IMG/VR virus record: IMGVR_UViG_3300046468_000516
Span: 1 to 28,246 of that record
DNA: 28,246 nt
Direction: 5' to 3' (one strand)
Source: a virus
The notes under the pieces are model-generated. The model saw only the letters and a list, made by a program, of their open reading frames with translations. It ran no database searches and was not told the origin of the DNA. Position numbers and translations under genes: made by a program. Positions 1-6,787 of the stretch are shown piece by piece; the stretch's first letter is position 1, and the number at the start of each line of letters is the position of its first letter.

Positions 1-256
1 CTTCGCTATTTACTTGTAAGTTAGTTCTACTTGGCTCTAAAATATGATGTGGACATCCACTTACAACACCATCAATCAAAGGATAGTTTAATCTTGATAC
101 TCCGTTTCCAACTGTTTCTATCAGTCCTTGTGAGTTTATTCTTGTTGCTGAACCACTACGTGAAAATGTAAAATCCCCTACACCACTTGATGGTAGTACA
201 GAATAAAACTTGCTTCCTTGTGCAGCTGGTATTAAACAAAGTTTTGGTTTTGCCAT
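1..256 (-). CDS. Tail fibre / minor structural protein, N-terminal part (cut by window edge)
   Basis: The frame is open from an ATG at 256-254 to the left edge, giving 85 residues that begin MAKPKLCLIPAAQG. The run FTFSRSGSATRIN (about residues 29-41), followed by a hydrophobic stretch ending GCPHHILEPSRTNLQ, is a signature I know from the N-terminal parts of Bacteroidota phage fibre or minor structural proteins that often carry lectin-like (LamG/concanavalin) domains. The role would be in the virion, possibly host binding. The start overlaps the stop of the upstream homing endonuclease gene as TAATG. The C-terminal domains that would define receptor binding lie outside the window, so the exact role is inferred. 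Confidence 0.7.
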   Translation of the reverse strand, partial: MAKPKLCLIPAAQGSKFYSVLPSSGVGDFTFSRSGSATRINSQGLIETVGNGVSRLNYPLIDGVVSGCPHHILEPSRTNLQVNSE

Positions 257-886
257 TATTTTTTAAATTTTAAATTAGTTTTATTTTTTCTACTTCCATT
301 AAGCATAGATGATAAAGTTCTATAATTTATATTTATAGATTTAGCAGCTTGTTTAATAGTTTCAAAAGTTTCATTTGTTTCCGTGTTATAAACCGCTTTA
401 GCAGATGAACTTTTACCACCTAAATTAGCTTTTCTTATTTTTTCTCTTGTTTCTTCTGTTATTTTAACACCTTTTCTTGGAGATGTAACGCCCTCTCTAA
501 TTTTACTTAATTTTGCTTTTTGCTCTTCACTCATTGGCAAACCTTTATTCCAAGCAGTTCTTCCCATTGCAGATTTAGACATTTTTTTCTTTGTCAAATC
601 ACTAACTTGTAGATTTCCTTTTCCTCCATTATTTAGATTAACTAAATTACCATTACCTAAATCTTTTCTACCAAGTTCACAAATCACAAACTCCTCTAAC
701 TCTAAAGCATCTTCAATACTTAATTCTTTTGACAAAACATCTACATAATATCCATATTTATTAACTGTATTATGCCAATAATCATTTCTACTTTTATTTG
801 TATATGGTCTTTTTTCAGTACCTATACCTACATAAAAAATGCTTCCATCGGTTTCCTTTCTGTGTGCATAAAGTACTTTTGCCATT
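248..886 (-). mobile_element. Homing-endonuclease gene unit bounded by a 10-bp direct repeat
   Basis: The sequence TTTTGCCATT occurs at 248-257 and again at 877-886. On the minus strand it reads AATGGCAAAA and holds the start codon of both the homing endonuclease and the downstream fibre gene. With one mismatch the match extends to 16 nt (AAAAA, T or C, AATGGCAAAA). The unit looks like an insertion exactly at the fibre start codon that rebuilt the start on both sides. The repeat is short, and ATGGCAAA is a common gene start here (also at 1073), so chance or microhomology remain possible. Confidence 0.5.
256..885 (-). CDS. GIY-YIG homing endonuclease with NUMOD3 and NUMOD1-like DNA-binding motifs
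   Basis: This 209-residue protein is a free-standing homing endonuclease, expected to nick or cut allelic sites lacking the gene. Residues 1-90 form a GIY-YIG domain variant: VLYAHR takes the GIY place, FYVGIG the YIG place, then an Arg (KRPY), an acidic helix (ELEEFVI) and NLVNLNNGGKG. Residues about 100-155 contain two NUMOD3-like motifs (MSEEQKAKLSKIREG and ITEETREKIRKANLG). Residues about 163-205 resemble NUMOD1 (AVYNTETNETFETIKQAAKS). Its first 90 residues are closely similar to those of the plus-strand endonuclease at 15299, but the DNA-binding part differs. It sits between a 60-residue gene and the fibre gene; stop and fibre start overlap as TAATG. Confidence 0.87.
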   Translation of the reverse strand: MAKVLYAHRKETDGSIFYVGIGTEKRPYTNKSRNDYWHNTVNKYGYYVDVLSKELSIEDALELEEFVICELGRKDLGNGNLVNLNNGGKGNLQVSDLTKKKMSKSAMGRTAWNKGLPMSEEQKAKLSKIREGVTSPRKGVKITEETREKIRKANLGGKSSSAKAVYNTETNETFETIKQAAKSININYRTLSSMLNGSRKNKTNLKFKK

Positions 887-890
887 GTTT

Positions 891-1073
891 TTAGTTTTGT
901 ATATCTTGTATTCCTATTCTATGAATTACGTCTGCTAAACATTTTACTGCTTCAACTTCTTGCCTATCATCCATATTAAACTGACCTTGTATCATTTCAG
1001 TAGATGTACCTATTGAAGATGCAGTTTGTATTGTGTTACCCCACCAAGTACTATCGTATATTTCGTTTGCCAT
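891..1073 (-). CDS. Small probable virion protein, 60 aa
   Basis: The protein starts MANEIYDSTWWGNT and ends in an acidic-to-amphipathic segment (DDRQEVEAVKCLADVIHR). It has no signal peptide or membrane segment. I do not recognise a named family. Its place between the adaptor gene and the fibre gene in the late operon suggests a small structural or neck/tail accessory protein; this is inference from position only. The stop lies 5 nt before the homing endonuclease start, so in an allele without that gene it would directly precede the fibre gene. Confidence 0.65.
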   Translation of the reverse strand: MANEIYDSTWWGNTIQTASSIGTSTEMIQGQFNMDDRQEVEAVKCLADVIHRIGIQDIQN

Positions 1074-1173
1074 TTTTTTCTTTTTTAATCTCTTTACTAA
1101 AACTATTATAAAAAGTATTTAGCTTTATTATGTTAACTGTTTTGGTCTTATATGTCTTTTTTTTACTATCCAT
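1051..1173 (-). CDS. Small basic ORF, 40 aa, coupled to the adaptor gene
   Basis: The ATG at 1173-1171 overlaps the stop of the adaptor gene as TAATG, and the frame runs to a TAG at 1053-1051, overlapping the next gene by 23 nt. The product (MDSKKKTYKTKTVNIIKLNT...) is lysine-rich with no recognised domain. The TAATG junction, used at many true gene junctions here, and the otherwise empty 100-nt gap are the reasons to list it. Low-complexity AT-rich sequence could give such an ORF by chance. Confidence 0.4.
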   Translation of the reverse strand: MDSKKKTYKTKTVNIIKLNTFYNSFSKEIKKEKNGKRNIR

Positions 1174-1685
1174 TATAAAACGAAACTTGAAAAATCATTA
1201 GCATCTTTATCAGGGTACATATCTCCATTACTATTGTTATTGTACTCAGGATATTTATTACTATTAAAACAGATATAATCTAAAAACCTTTTAGTATAAA
1301 ATTCTGCTCTATCATTTATCTTACTCATCATTCTATCTACATCACTATAATTAACAGAATCAGAGTCTTCCCCTCTATGCTTCGATATACCTCCATTATC
1401 AATTTTAAACATAGAGAAAGGAAAGTACTCTGCTTGAGTAAACCATATTAACATTGGCTTAATATAAACGTCTCTAAGGCTCTTATAATCACTATTAGCA
1501 GGTAAGTCTATATCTCCTGATATTATCAAAGCTTGTAACTTATCATATAAATTACCACCTAAATAATTTTGGATATGTATATCCTGTGCCAACTCAATAA
1601 AGTGAATTAGCTTGTCAGCATCAGTACTACCACTAATTATTGACTTAGCCTTTAAATCTTGTATTGTTATGAATAATGCTTTCAT
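1173..1685 (-). CDS. Head-tail adaptor / head completion protein, DUF6712-like
   Basis: This 170-residue protein has the pattern of the Bacteroidota phage family DUF6712: an N-terminal helix-rich segment (ADKLIHFIELAQDIHIQNYLGG), a central DYKSLRDVYIKPMLIWFTQAEYFPF, and a C-terminal RAEFYTKRFLDYI followed by a flexible acidic tail. Such proteins are thought to be connector or head-completion proteins below the portal. The assignment agrees with its place directly after the portal gene, with which it shares a 4-nt ATGA overlap. The biochemical role is inferred from family and position. Confidence 0.65.
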   Translation of the reverse strand: MKALFITIQDLKAKSIISGSTDADKLIHFIELAQDIHIQNYLGGNLYDKLQALIISGDIDLPANSDYKSLRDVYIKPMLIWFTQAEYFPFSMFKIDNGGISKHRGEDSDSVNYSDVDRMMSKINDRAEFYTKRFLDYICFNSNKYPEYNNNSNGDMYPDKDANDFSSFVL

Positions 1686-3448
1686 ATACCTAAAGTCTTT
1701 TTTATTTTATTTAAAGTACTTCGATAAGCACCTTTATCTGCTCTATCTATCATTCTTTCTCCCATCTCACTTGGATTGTTAGGCTCTTTTAAACCATCTC
1801 CATAAGCGTTAGCTGAATCAACTTGCTTACCATCTTTCTTCTTGTAAACTCTTAACTCCCAATAGTGATGACAGTTCTTACCACCTTTGTATTTTAGTAA
1901 ACTATAGTTTCTGCCTTTATGACCTAACTCCTTGTTTACACCTCTAAAAGACATCATATTAATATCTTCCTTTCTAAATACTACTTTTCTACCTGTTAGT
2001 AATTCCATTCGCTTACAGAAATCTCTACTGTTAGGAGACTTTCTCTCTGGCATATAAGCGTATCTTATTTTATATACACCATCATCTTCTGAAGATGCTT
2101 TATCAGAATACTTGATTTCAGCCATTTTAACGGACTCATTTTCGTCTTGGTATATCTCACTATGGATTACCTCCCAATCATCGCTTAAAACCTCTCCTAA
2201 GGCTTCTAATTGATTAATCATATCATCTCCTTCATCTTCTGAAAAGTCTTTATTGTCTTCAGCAGATAATTTCTCTCCTGTTTCTTCTTCTTTTCTAATC
2301 TTAGTAGATACGTTATCTAATTCTGTAAACTCGATTGGTTGTAGAGTTACGAAGTATAAATCTTGATATACTTTGTTAAATTCAAGTATCTCTGTTAATC
2401 CATAGATAATACCATCTTGAAATGGTCTAATAATAACATTATCCATTAGTACAGATGCAGTTCTTAACTCTTCTGCATTGTTACCGAATCCTGTATTGTC
2501 TTTAATACCTAAAAGTATTGGAGATACAATTCCGTGTCCTAACATTATCTTCTCTCTTGCCTCATCAGATAAGAATTGGTATTGAGCGTGAGCATCTGGT
2601 AAGTGTATAGCCTCTATATCAGCTTTAGTTTCTGCTGATTCGTTAAAAGCAATAATAGCTTTACCACTATTAGAACTACCACTAAACTTCTGATTAATCT
2701 TACTCTCTATTGCTTGTTGAGTTTCAGAATTTGGTATTCCATTGTTAAAGTTTACAAATAAACTCGGTTGTAAGCCATTTTCTATATTCGATAAATGATA
2801 ATTTGATACCTCTGCTTCTAACTCGCTATATTGTAAAGATGCTTGATAATCTACTGTAGAGTAGTAATAGAAACCACTTCTATAAGGTTTAAATACATAA
2901 AGCTCGTTTACTTGAGATTTACTACCATTACCAAATGTAGGTATTCTTTTAGGATTATCTGAGTTCTTACAGTCTTTCCAAGAAGGATGATAGTAATAAG
3001 CCTTTATAACACCTTTAGTAGCTTTCTCTGCTCTAAGGGTCTCCATAGGAAAGTGAGATACCTTTAGTATCTTTGTTTTAGTTTTATTGTATGTTAGTTG
3101 CATAACACCTTGTCCTAACAATTTATAGTCATTAACAAGTCTTTTAACCTCTCTTGGTCTAAGCAACTTCTTCATTCTAACATAATCTTCAGGAAATAAG
3201 TCTGAATTAGTAGATTCTAATCCTCTACCATAAATCATATCAACAATACCATTAATACATCTACCATTAGTAGGACTATCAAGATACCTATCTATAAGAT
3301 TATCAAAATAATCATTATCATCCCCAAATGCAACCCACTCTTTATTGTGAACCTCTTTGATTGTAGGAACTTGGTAAGAAGACATATTGACAACTCTAAT
3401 GCTATCTTTATATTCTTTACTAACTGTATTTTTCTTATTTGAACTCAT
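1682..3448 (-). CDS. Portal protein with extra C-terminal Cys/His-containing domain
   Basis: This 588-residue protein forms the packaging and connector ring at one capsid vertex. Residues 1 to about 400 match the phage portal pattern: an early MIYGRGLES segment, the long mixed middle, then DEAREKIMLGHGIVSPILLGI and TGFGNNAEELRTASVLMDNVIIRPFQDGI, typical of portals from Bacteroidota phages. A second domain follows an acidic linker: about residues 459-545 contain SPNSRDFCKRM, a basic GHKGRNYSLLKYKGG and NCHHYW (Cys about 526, His 527-528). I have seen this module linked to other head proteins; a metal site is possible but unproven. The start overlaps the upstream stop as TAATG. Portal lies transcriptionally after the capsid gene, which is unusual. 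Confidence 0.85.
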   Translation of the reverse strand: MSSNKKNTVSKEYKDSIRVVNMSSYQVPTIKEVHNKEWVAFGDDNDYFDNLIDRYLDSPTNGRCINGIVDMIYGRGLESTNSDLFPEDYVRMKKLLRPREVKRLVNDYKLLGQGVMQLTYNKTKTKILKVSHFPMETLRAEKATKGVIKAYYYHPSWKDCKNSDNPKRIPTFGNGSKSQVNELYVFKPYRSGFYYYSTVDYQASLQYSELEAEVSNYHLSNIENGLQPSLFVNFNNGIPNSETQQAIESKINQKFSGSSNSGKAIIAFNESAETKADIEAIHLPDAHAQYQFLSDEAREKIMLGHGIVSPILLGIKDNTGFGNNAEELRTASVLMDNVIIRPFQDGIIYGLTEILEFNKVYQDLYFVTLQPIEFTELDNVSTKIRKEEETGEKLSAEDNKDFSEDEGDDMINQLEALGEVLSDDWEVIHSEIYQDENESVKMAEIKYSDKASSEDDGVYKIRYAYMPERKSPNSRDFCKRMELLTGRKVVFRKEDINMMSFRGVNKELGHKGRNYSLLKYKGGKNCHHYWELRVYKKKDGKQVDSANAYGDGLKEPNNPSEMGERMIDRADKGAYRSTLNKIKKTLGI

Positions 3449-3810
3449 TATATTATGTATGTGTTATCATCTACTATACTATAAGGCTTGTATATTGTGC
3501 CATTACCTATCTCGTGTTTCTCAGTTACTCTTTCTGAAGCAGTTTGAGATGTTACGTATATTTTGTCTCTATACCAAAGCTCACTATCTTTAGTTATTTC
3601 TAAATAATAAGTAGAGTCCTCTTCAAGTATTGTTGATTGAAAAGTAACTTCAGTAAAGTTTACTATATTGCTTAAAGTAGCATTTGTTATAGACTCTTCT
3701 TTACCATCTCCATCTCTTCTTATATTTAAAACGAATACCCCTGACAAGTTTGAACTTCTCGGTGCAATCGTAATTATTTTATCTCCTGATGTCGGTTGTA
3801 ATATTAACAT
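3448..3810 (-). CDS. Beta-rich structural protein of unknown role, 120 aa
   Basis: The sequence alternates short hydrophobic strands and polar turns (DKIITIAPRSSNLSGVFVLNI, then STYYLEITKDSELWYRDKIYVTSQ), as in small beta-sandwich virion proteins. I recognise it as a kind of protein found next to portal and capsid genes in Bacteroidota phages but cannot name a function; decoration, neck or tail roles are all possible. It is preceded by a late-type promoter whose conserved block ends at the start codon. If the GTTATC block is the -10 element, the transcript would begin at or next to the ATG. Its stop overlaps the portal start as TAATG. Confidence 0.6.
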   Translation of the reverse strand: MLILQPTSGDKIITIAPRSSNLSGVFVLNIRRDGDGKEESITNATLSNIVNFTEVTFQSTILEEDSTYYLEITKDSELWYRDKIYVTSQTASERVTEKHEIGNGTIYKPYSIVDDNTYII

Positions 3811-3840
3811 ACTATGATAACTAAATAATTTATTTTTGTT
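3809..3840 (-). promoter_or_regulatory. Predicted phage late promoter for the 120-aa/portal/adaptor genes
   Basis: On the minus strand AACA (3840-3837) is followed by 15 nt and then GTTATC (3821-3816) plus ATAGTAT (3815-3809). The same two-box arrangement occurs before the tail operon, protease, terminase and non-coding RNA. The ATG at 3810 lies 5 nt after GTTATC, so the mRNA may be leaderless or nearly so. A strong terminator lies just upstream (3841-3878), so this operon needs its own promoter. Confidence 0.6.
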
Positions 3841-3878
3841 TTATTTAATAAAAAAACCCCACCAAAAAGGTAGGGTTT
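3841..3878 (-). terminator. Intrinsic terminator after the 182-aa structural gene
   Basis: On the minus strand a 10-position stem (3878-3869 with 3863-3854, one mismatch) with an AAAAA/TTTTT loop is followed by a T-run and TTATTAAATAA. It directly follows the gene at 3900-4448. Confidence 0.8.
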
Positions 3879-3899
3879 AGTTTAAATTAATTATAGTAA

Positions 3900-4448
3900 T
3901 TAGGAAATATCTGTTATACCTGCTGCTACAATATTTTGTTCAGGAGTGTTTCCTGAAACAGCAACTTTTAAGAAATTAGCTGGTTTTTTCTCCATACCAG
4001 TAAAACTCAAAGTATATCCAGTCATATCAGCCATAGCTCCACCTGTTACTACAGTACCTCCTGTTACATCCATTCCATATTCTAAACCTGAAAAGAATAC
4101 ATTTCCGTTATTGTCTTCAATAAGAATATGAGGTCTGTTAAAAGAAATTAGCTTAATTGCTTTGTGGTCTTCTTTGGTTAATTTTTTAAGACTTAACTCT
4201 AATACTTGCTCGAAAGCAGTAGTTCCATTCTCTCTACTTGATTGAATGTTTTCAGTATAGGTAGAGTTTCCTCTAACATTATATTTATAAGCATCTGGGT
4301 CTCCACCAACAGTAGCGATTACATCCTCATCTGTTGTGTCTGGTGTAATAAGACCTAATCCTCCAAAAGGAATAAAATAAACAGCGTTGATTCCACCAAC
4401 ACTATCTTTACAAGGTTCTGTTCTACCTGCCGTAATAAAATCACACAT
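3900..4448 (-). CDS. Major virion protein, probably tail tube
   Basis: The 182-residue product begins MCDFITAGRTEPCKDSVGGIN and contains ENGTTAFEQVLELSLKKL, NRPHILIEDNNGNVFFSG and a Gly/Thr-rich VTGGTVVTGGAMADMTGYTL. This pattern is one I associate with a structural protein of Bacteroidota phages encoded close to the capsid gene; the beta-rich make-up and size fit a tail tube subunit, although a head decoration protein cannot be excluded. The gene is enclosed by two strong terminators (4473-4506 and 3841-3878), as for proteins made in high amounts. No late promoter motif is visible in the 82-nt gap before it, so expression probably depends on read-through from the capsid gene. Confidence 0.6.
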   Translation of the reverse strand: MCDFITAGRTEPCKDSVGGINAVYFIPFGGLGLITPDTTDEDVIATVGGDPDAYKYNVRGNSTYTENIQSSRENGTTAFEQVLELSLKKLTKEDHKAIKLISFNRPHILIEDNNGNVFFSGLEYGMDVTGGTVVTGGAMADMTGYTLSFTGMEKKPANFLKVAVSGNTPEQNIVAAGITDIS

Positions 4449-4472
4449 AATATTTATTTTTTAATTATTAGT

Positions 4473-4506
4473 TATAAAAAAAGGGTAGGCAGTAACTACC
4501 TACCCT
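4473..4506 (-). terminator. Intrinsic terminator after the major capsid gene
   Basis: AGGGTAGG (4506-4499 on the minus strand) pairs with CCTACCCT (4489-4482) around a 9-nt loop, and a T-run follows to 4475. It sits between the capsid gene and the 182-aa structural gene and probably sets the ratio of their transcripts. Confidence 0.85.
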
Positions 4507-4530
4507 CTTTCTGTTTATTTATTTTTAATC

Positions 4531-5478
4531 TTAGTTAGCAGAATTTACTATTCCGTAAGTTACGATATCTTCAACGATTCCGTACTGTACACCTGCAGTA
4601 AATCTCATTATGATTCTTACGTTTTGAGAACCATCTAAGTCAGCCATATCTAATACTTTTACTTCTTGGTGGTCTGATAATAAACCTGTTCCAAATTGTA
4701 AGTTATCTTTAGTAGTTGCTACGGCAGTGTTTGCTGCTAATCCGTTAGCCATAAAGATTTTTACACCATCAAAGTATAAGATGTTAATATCTTGGTTGTT
4801 TCCTTGAGAACCTACACCAGCAGCACCTTGTCCATTAGCTTGGAATCCTCCTAAAGCTCTCTTGTAAGCTCTAAAGATGTTTTGAGAAACATAGATGAAT
4901 AAATCATCTCTACCATATAAAGCAGAAGGAATTGCATCTACTACTTTCCCTAATTCATCAACAACATTAGAAGCATCTACAGTAGTACCAGCAACTTCTT
5001 GTGCAGCAGGTAAAGCAGCATCAGCAGCTAATAGAGTAGAGAATCCATCAAATGAACCTTCTCCATCTGCTCCTGCCCATATGTTCTGCTCATTCTTTTG
5101 TGCTACTTTAGCAGCAACATAAGAGATTAAGTAGTCTTGGAAAGAAGATGGTAAGTTGTCAAATGCAGAATATCCCATTGAGATTGCATCCCAATCAGAA
5201 CGGAAATCTTTCTTACATAATTCTAAATTAACTTGTAATTCCTTTGGTTCAAGGATTCTTTCAGTTAAAGTCAAAGTTGAAGTGTCATTGAAGTCGCAAG
5301 TACCATTCTTAGTGATACCATCTAATTCCAATCTTTTAACAACCTCTTTGAACTTTACGTTTGGTCGGATAGTTAATCCACCATTTGCAATAGTGTTACC
5401 TGATAATAAAGCAGCAGAAATATATTTTCCTGCAGATTCCCCAGCGTAAGTTGTAGTAATACTTGTAGTAGTAGCCAT
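4531..5478 (-). CDS. Major capsid protein (HK97-fold)
   Basis: This 315-residue protein has the size and sequence pattern of major capsid proteins of Bacteroidota siphoviruses: an N-terminal arm, the motif LTERILEPKELQVNLELCKKDF (about residues 90-112, in two overlapping parts), the central SYVAAKVAQKNEQNIWAG, and a C-terminal beta-rich part (VRIIMRFTAGVQYGIVEDIVTYG). It forms the capsid shell. The neighbours support it: an acidic scaffold gene and an XkdF-like protease lie directly upstream. The gene is followed by a strong terminator. The codons and amino acid content (many Ala and Gly, few Lys) differ from the Lys- and Ile-rich neighbours, as expected for a highly expressed structural protein. 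Confidence 0.9.
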   Translation of the reverse strand: MATTTSITTTYAGESAGKYISAALLSGNTIANGGLTIRPNVKFKEVVKRLELDGITKNGTCDFNDTSTLTLTERILEPKELQVNLELCKKDFRSDWDAISMGYSAFDNLPSSFQDYLISYVAAKVAQKNEQNIWAGADGEGSFDGFSTLLAADAALPAAQEVAGTTVDASNVVDELGKVVDAIPSALYGRDDLFIYVSQNIFRAYKRALGGFQANGQGAAGVGSQGNNQDINILYFDGVKIFMANGLAANTAVATTKDNLQFGTGLLSDHQEVKVLDMADLDGSQNVRIIMRFTAGVQYGIVEDIVTYGIVNSAN

Positions 5479-5490
5479 TTTGTCTAATTT

Positions 5491-5967
5491 TTAATTAAAT
5501 AACATTCTATTAACTCTCTCTTCGATAGTCATAGATTTGTTTGGGTTTGATAATAAATTCTTTTTCTTTTCGATTTGAGCCTCTGGAGAATGTACAACTT
5601 CTTCTACATTTTCAGATAATTCAACTTCTTCTTGTTTAGATAACTCCTCAGGAACTTCTTTAGCTTCTCCCATTGGTTTATCTTCGATTAATGCTTTAAT
5701 CATAGAAAGTAGCTCTGCTTTTACTGCTGATAATTCTTCAGAAGTAGCGTAACTCATAGCAGGAGCTTCAACTTCCTCCTCGATTACAACCTCTTCTTTA
5801 GGCTCTTCAGCAAGTACAACTTCTTCTACTTCCTCTTTTACTTCTTCAGTTACTTCCTCTGTAGATAACTCTACTGACTCTTCAACTGCAATGTCTTCAA
5901 CTTTTATCTCTTCTTTAGAAAGATTTAAAAGCTCTTTGACATTATTAAGGATTTCTGTCGCTTTCAT
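5491..5967 (-). CDS. Acidic scaffold-like protein
   Basis: The 158-residue product is strongly acidic and Val/Glu-rich (long runs such as EEVTEEVKEEVEEVV), then has a helical segment (TSEELSAVKAELLSMIKALI), another acidic stretch and a short basic C-terminus (PNKSMTIEERVNRMLFN). High charge, predicted coiled coil, and a place between protease and major capsid genes are hallmarks of capsid scaffolding proteins, where the C-terminal basic segment often binds the coat. It has no recognisable enzyme motif. The start is an ATG 13 nt below a variant late promoter (5980-6011). Function is inferred from composition and context. Confidence 0.75.
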   Translation of the reverse strand: MKATEILNNVKELLNLSKEEIKVEDIAVEESVELSTEEVTEEVKEEVEEVVLAEEPKEEVVIEEEVEAPAMSYATSEELSAVKAELLSMIKALIEDKPMGEAKEVPEELSKQEEVELSENVEEVVHSPEAQIEKKKNLLSNPNKSMTIEERVNRMLFN

Positions 5968-5979
5968 ACTTATTGGTTT

Positions 5980-6011
5980 ATATTAATATAACTATTTAAA
6001 AATTTACTGTC
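5980..6011 (-). promoter_or_regulatory. Variant late promoter before scaffold and capsid genes
   Basis: On the minus strand GACA (6011-6008) is followed after 15 nt by GTTATA (5992-5987) and TTAATAT (5986-5980). Each box differs by one base from the consensus AACA/GTTATC, but the spacing equals that of the 3810 and 16460 sites. It would boost scaffold and capsid transcription. Confidence 0.45.
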
Positions 6012-6017
6012 GTATTT

Positions 6018-6152
6018 TTACTCTTCTTCTTGCTTGTGAATTGAGCCTATGCCTTGCTTCCAATACTCGTCTGCGTTGCATTTTCTTTTCTTTAAATACT
6101 TATCACAATCAATAGAATAAGTATTCTTACATTTGCAATATTTAGCTCTCAT
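6018..6152 (-). CDS. Small Cys-containing protein between protease and scaffold, 44 aa
   Basis: The ATG at 6152-6150 overlaps the protease stop as ATGA and the frame ends with TAA at 6020-6018. The product begins MRAKYCKCKNTYSIDC and has four cysteines (residues 6, 8, 16 and 25) in a pattern that could bind zinc, then a Lys/Arg stretch and an acidic end. I do not recognise a family. Translational coupling and the lack of any other use for this interval support a real gene. Confidence 0.55.
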   Translation of the reverse strand: MRAKYCKCKNTYSIDCDKYLKKRKCNADEYWKQGIGSIHKQEEE

Positions 6153-6736
6153 ACATCTTCAGTTAATATTTTCTTTATCTCTTCTAAAACACTACTCGCT
6201 TCAACCTCTTCAATATCTTCTACGTTATCGCTAAACATACCTTCGATACTTAATCCTAAGTATTTACCTTGTTTAACATCTTCCCATACCTCATCGTTGT
6301 CTATCTTCATAGTAACTGCCCAAGCACCTTCTACTGCATTTAATCCATATAAAGCAGTCTTATCCTTTTCAGGGTCTTCTACTATCCAAGATTCTATAAC
6401 AGATACACCTCCTGTAAATTCAGCGTGTTCTAATGTTGTATTATTGTTTTTAAGGCGTTTTAAGTATAGCTCAGACGCTTTTCTTACTGTTTCGGTAGAG
6501 AAGGTTATATTATACTCATAATCTCCTCTACGTCTGTATATGAGCTTATTTGGTACTAATGCTAAACCAACTATTATTCTTTTTTCTGAATCAACAGTTT
6601 TAAACTCTACTTTATGCTTACTTAAAGCTACAAAGTTCTCTTCAATAGCTGGAAATTCTACTAATGATATTGCATCAATTCCATCTTCCTCTCTTGATTC
6701 GTCTATAAATAATTCTATTATATCTAATCCTTCCAT
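6149..6736 (-). CDS. Prohead protease, XkdF-like (putative serine protease)
   Basis: The 195-residue protein matches the XkdF-like phage serine protease family (Peptidase_S78_2 type): EKRIIVGLALVPNKLIYRR at about 51-70, ITFSTETVRKASELYLK at 77-93, TTLEHAEFTGG with candidate catalytic His104, the strand ESWIVEDPEKDKTALYGL, and GKYLGLSIEGMF with candidate Ser163. It would trim scaffold and capsid proteins during head maturation. The order protease, small Cys protein, scaffold, capsid supports this. The start is preceded by a late promoter at 6750-6782, which restarts transcription after the tape measure gene. The short acidic C-terminal tail is unremarkable. Confidence 0.85.
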   Translation of the reverse strand: MEGLDIIELFIDESREEDGIDAISLVEFPAIEENFVALSKHKVEFKTVDSEKRIIVGLALVPNKLIYRRRGDYEYNITFSTETVRKASELYLKRLKNNNTTLEHAEFTGGVSVIESWIVEDPEKDKTALYGLNAVEGAWAVTMKIDNDEVWEDVKQGKYLGLSIEGMFSDNVEDIEEVEASSVLEEIKKILTEDV

Positions 6737-6749
6737 ATTTAACTTATTT

Positions 6750-6782
6750 ATACTATGATAACTTGTTTTATTTTATTCTGTT
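6750..6782 (-). promoter_or_regulatory. Predicted phage late promoter for the head genes
   Basis: On the minus strand AACA (6782-6779), a 16-nt spacer, GTTATC (6762-6757) and ATAGTAT (6756-6750). The protease ATG follows 20 nt after GTTATC. It is in the only substantial gap between tail and head genes. Confidence 0.6.
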
Positions 6783-6787
6783 TTATT

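Noticed and set aside
4895-5449. Plus-strand ORFs opposite the major capsid gene
   Set aside because: They are reverse-frame shadows of a clear capsid gene with no promoter or start context; the same holds for 3387-3593, 3946-4131, 6297-6758, 8618-8893, 21343-21564 and 26786-27025.
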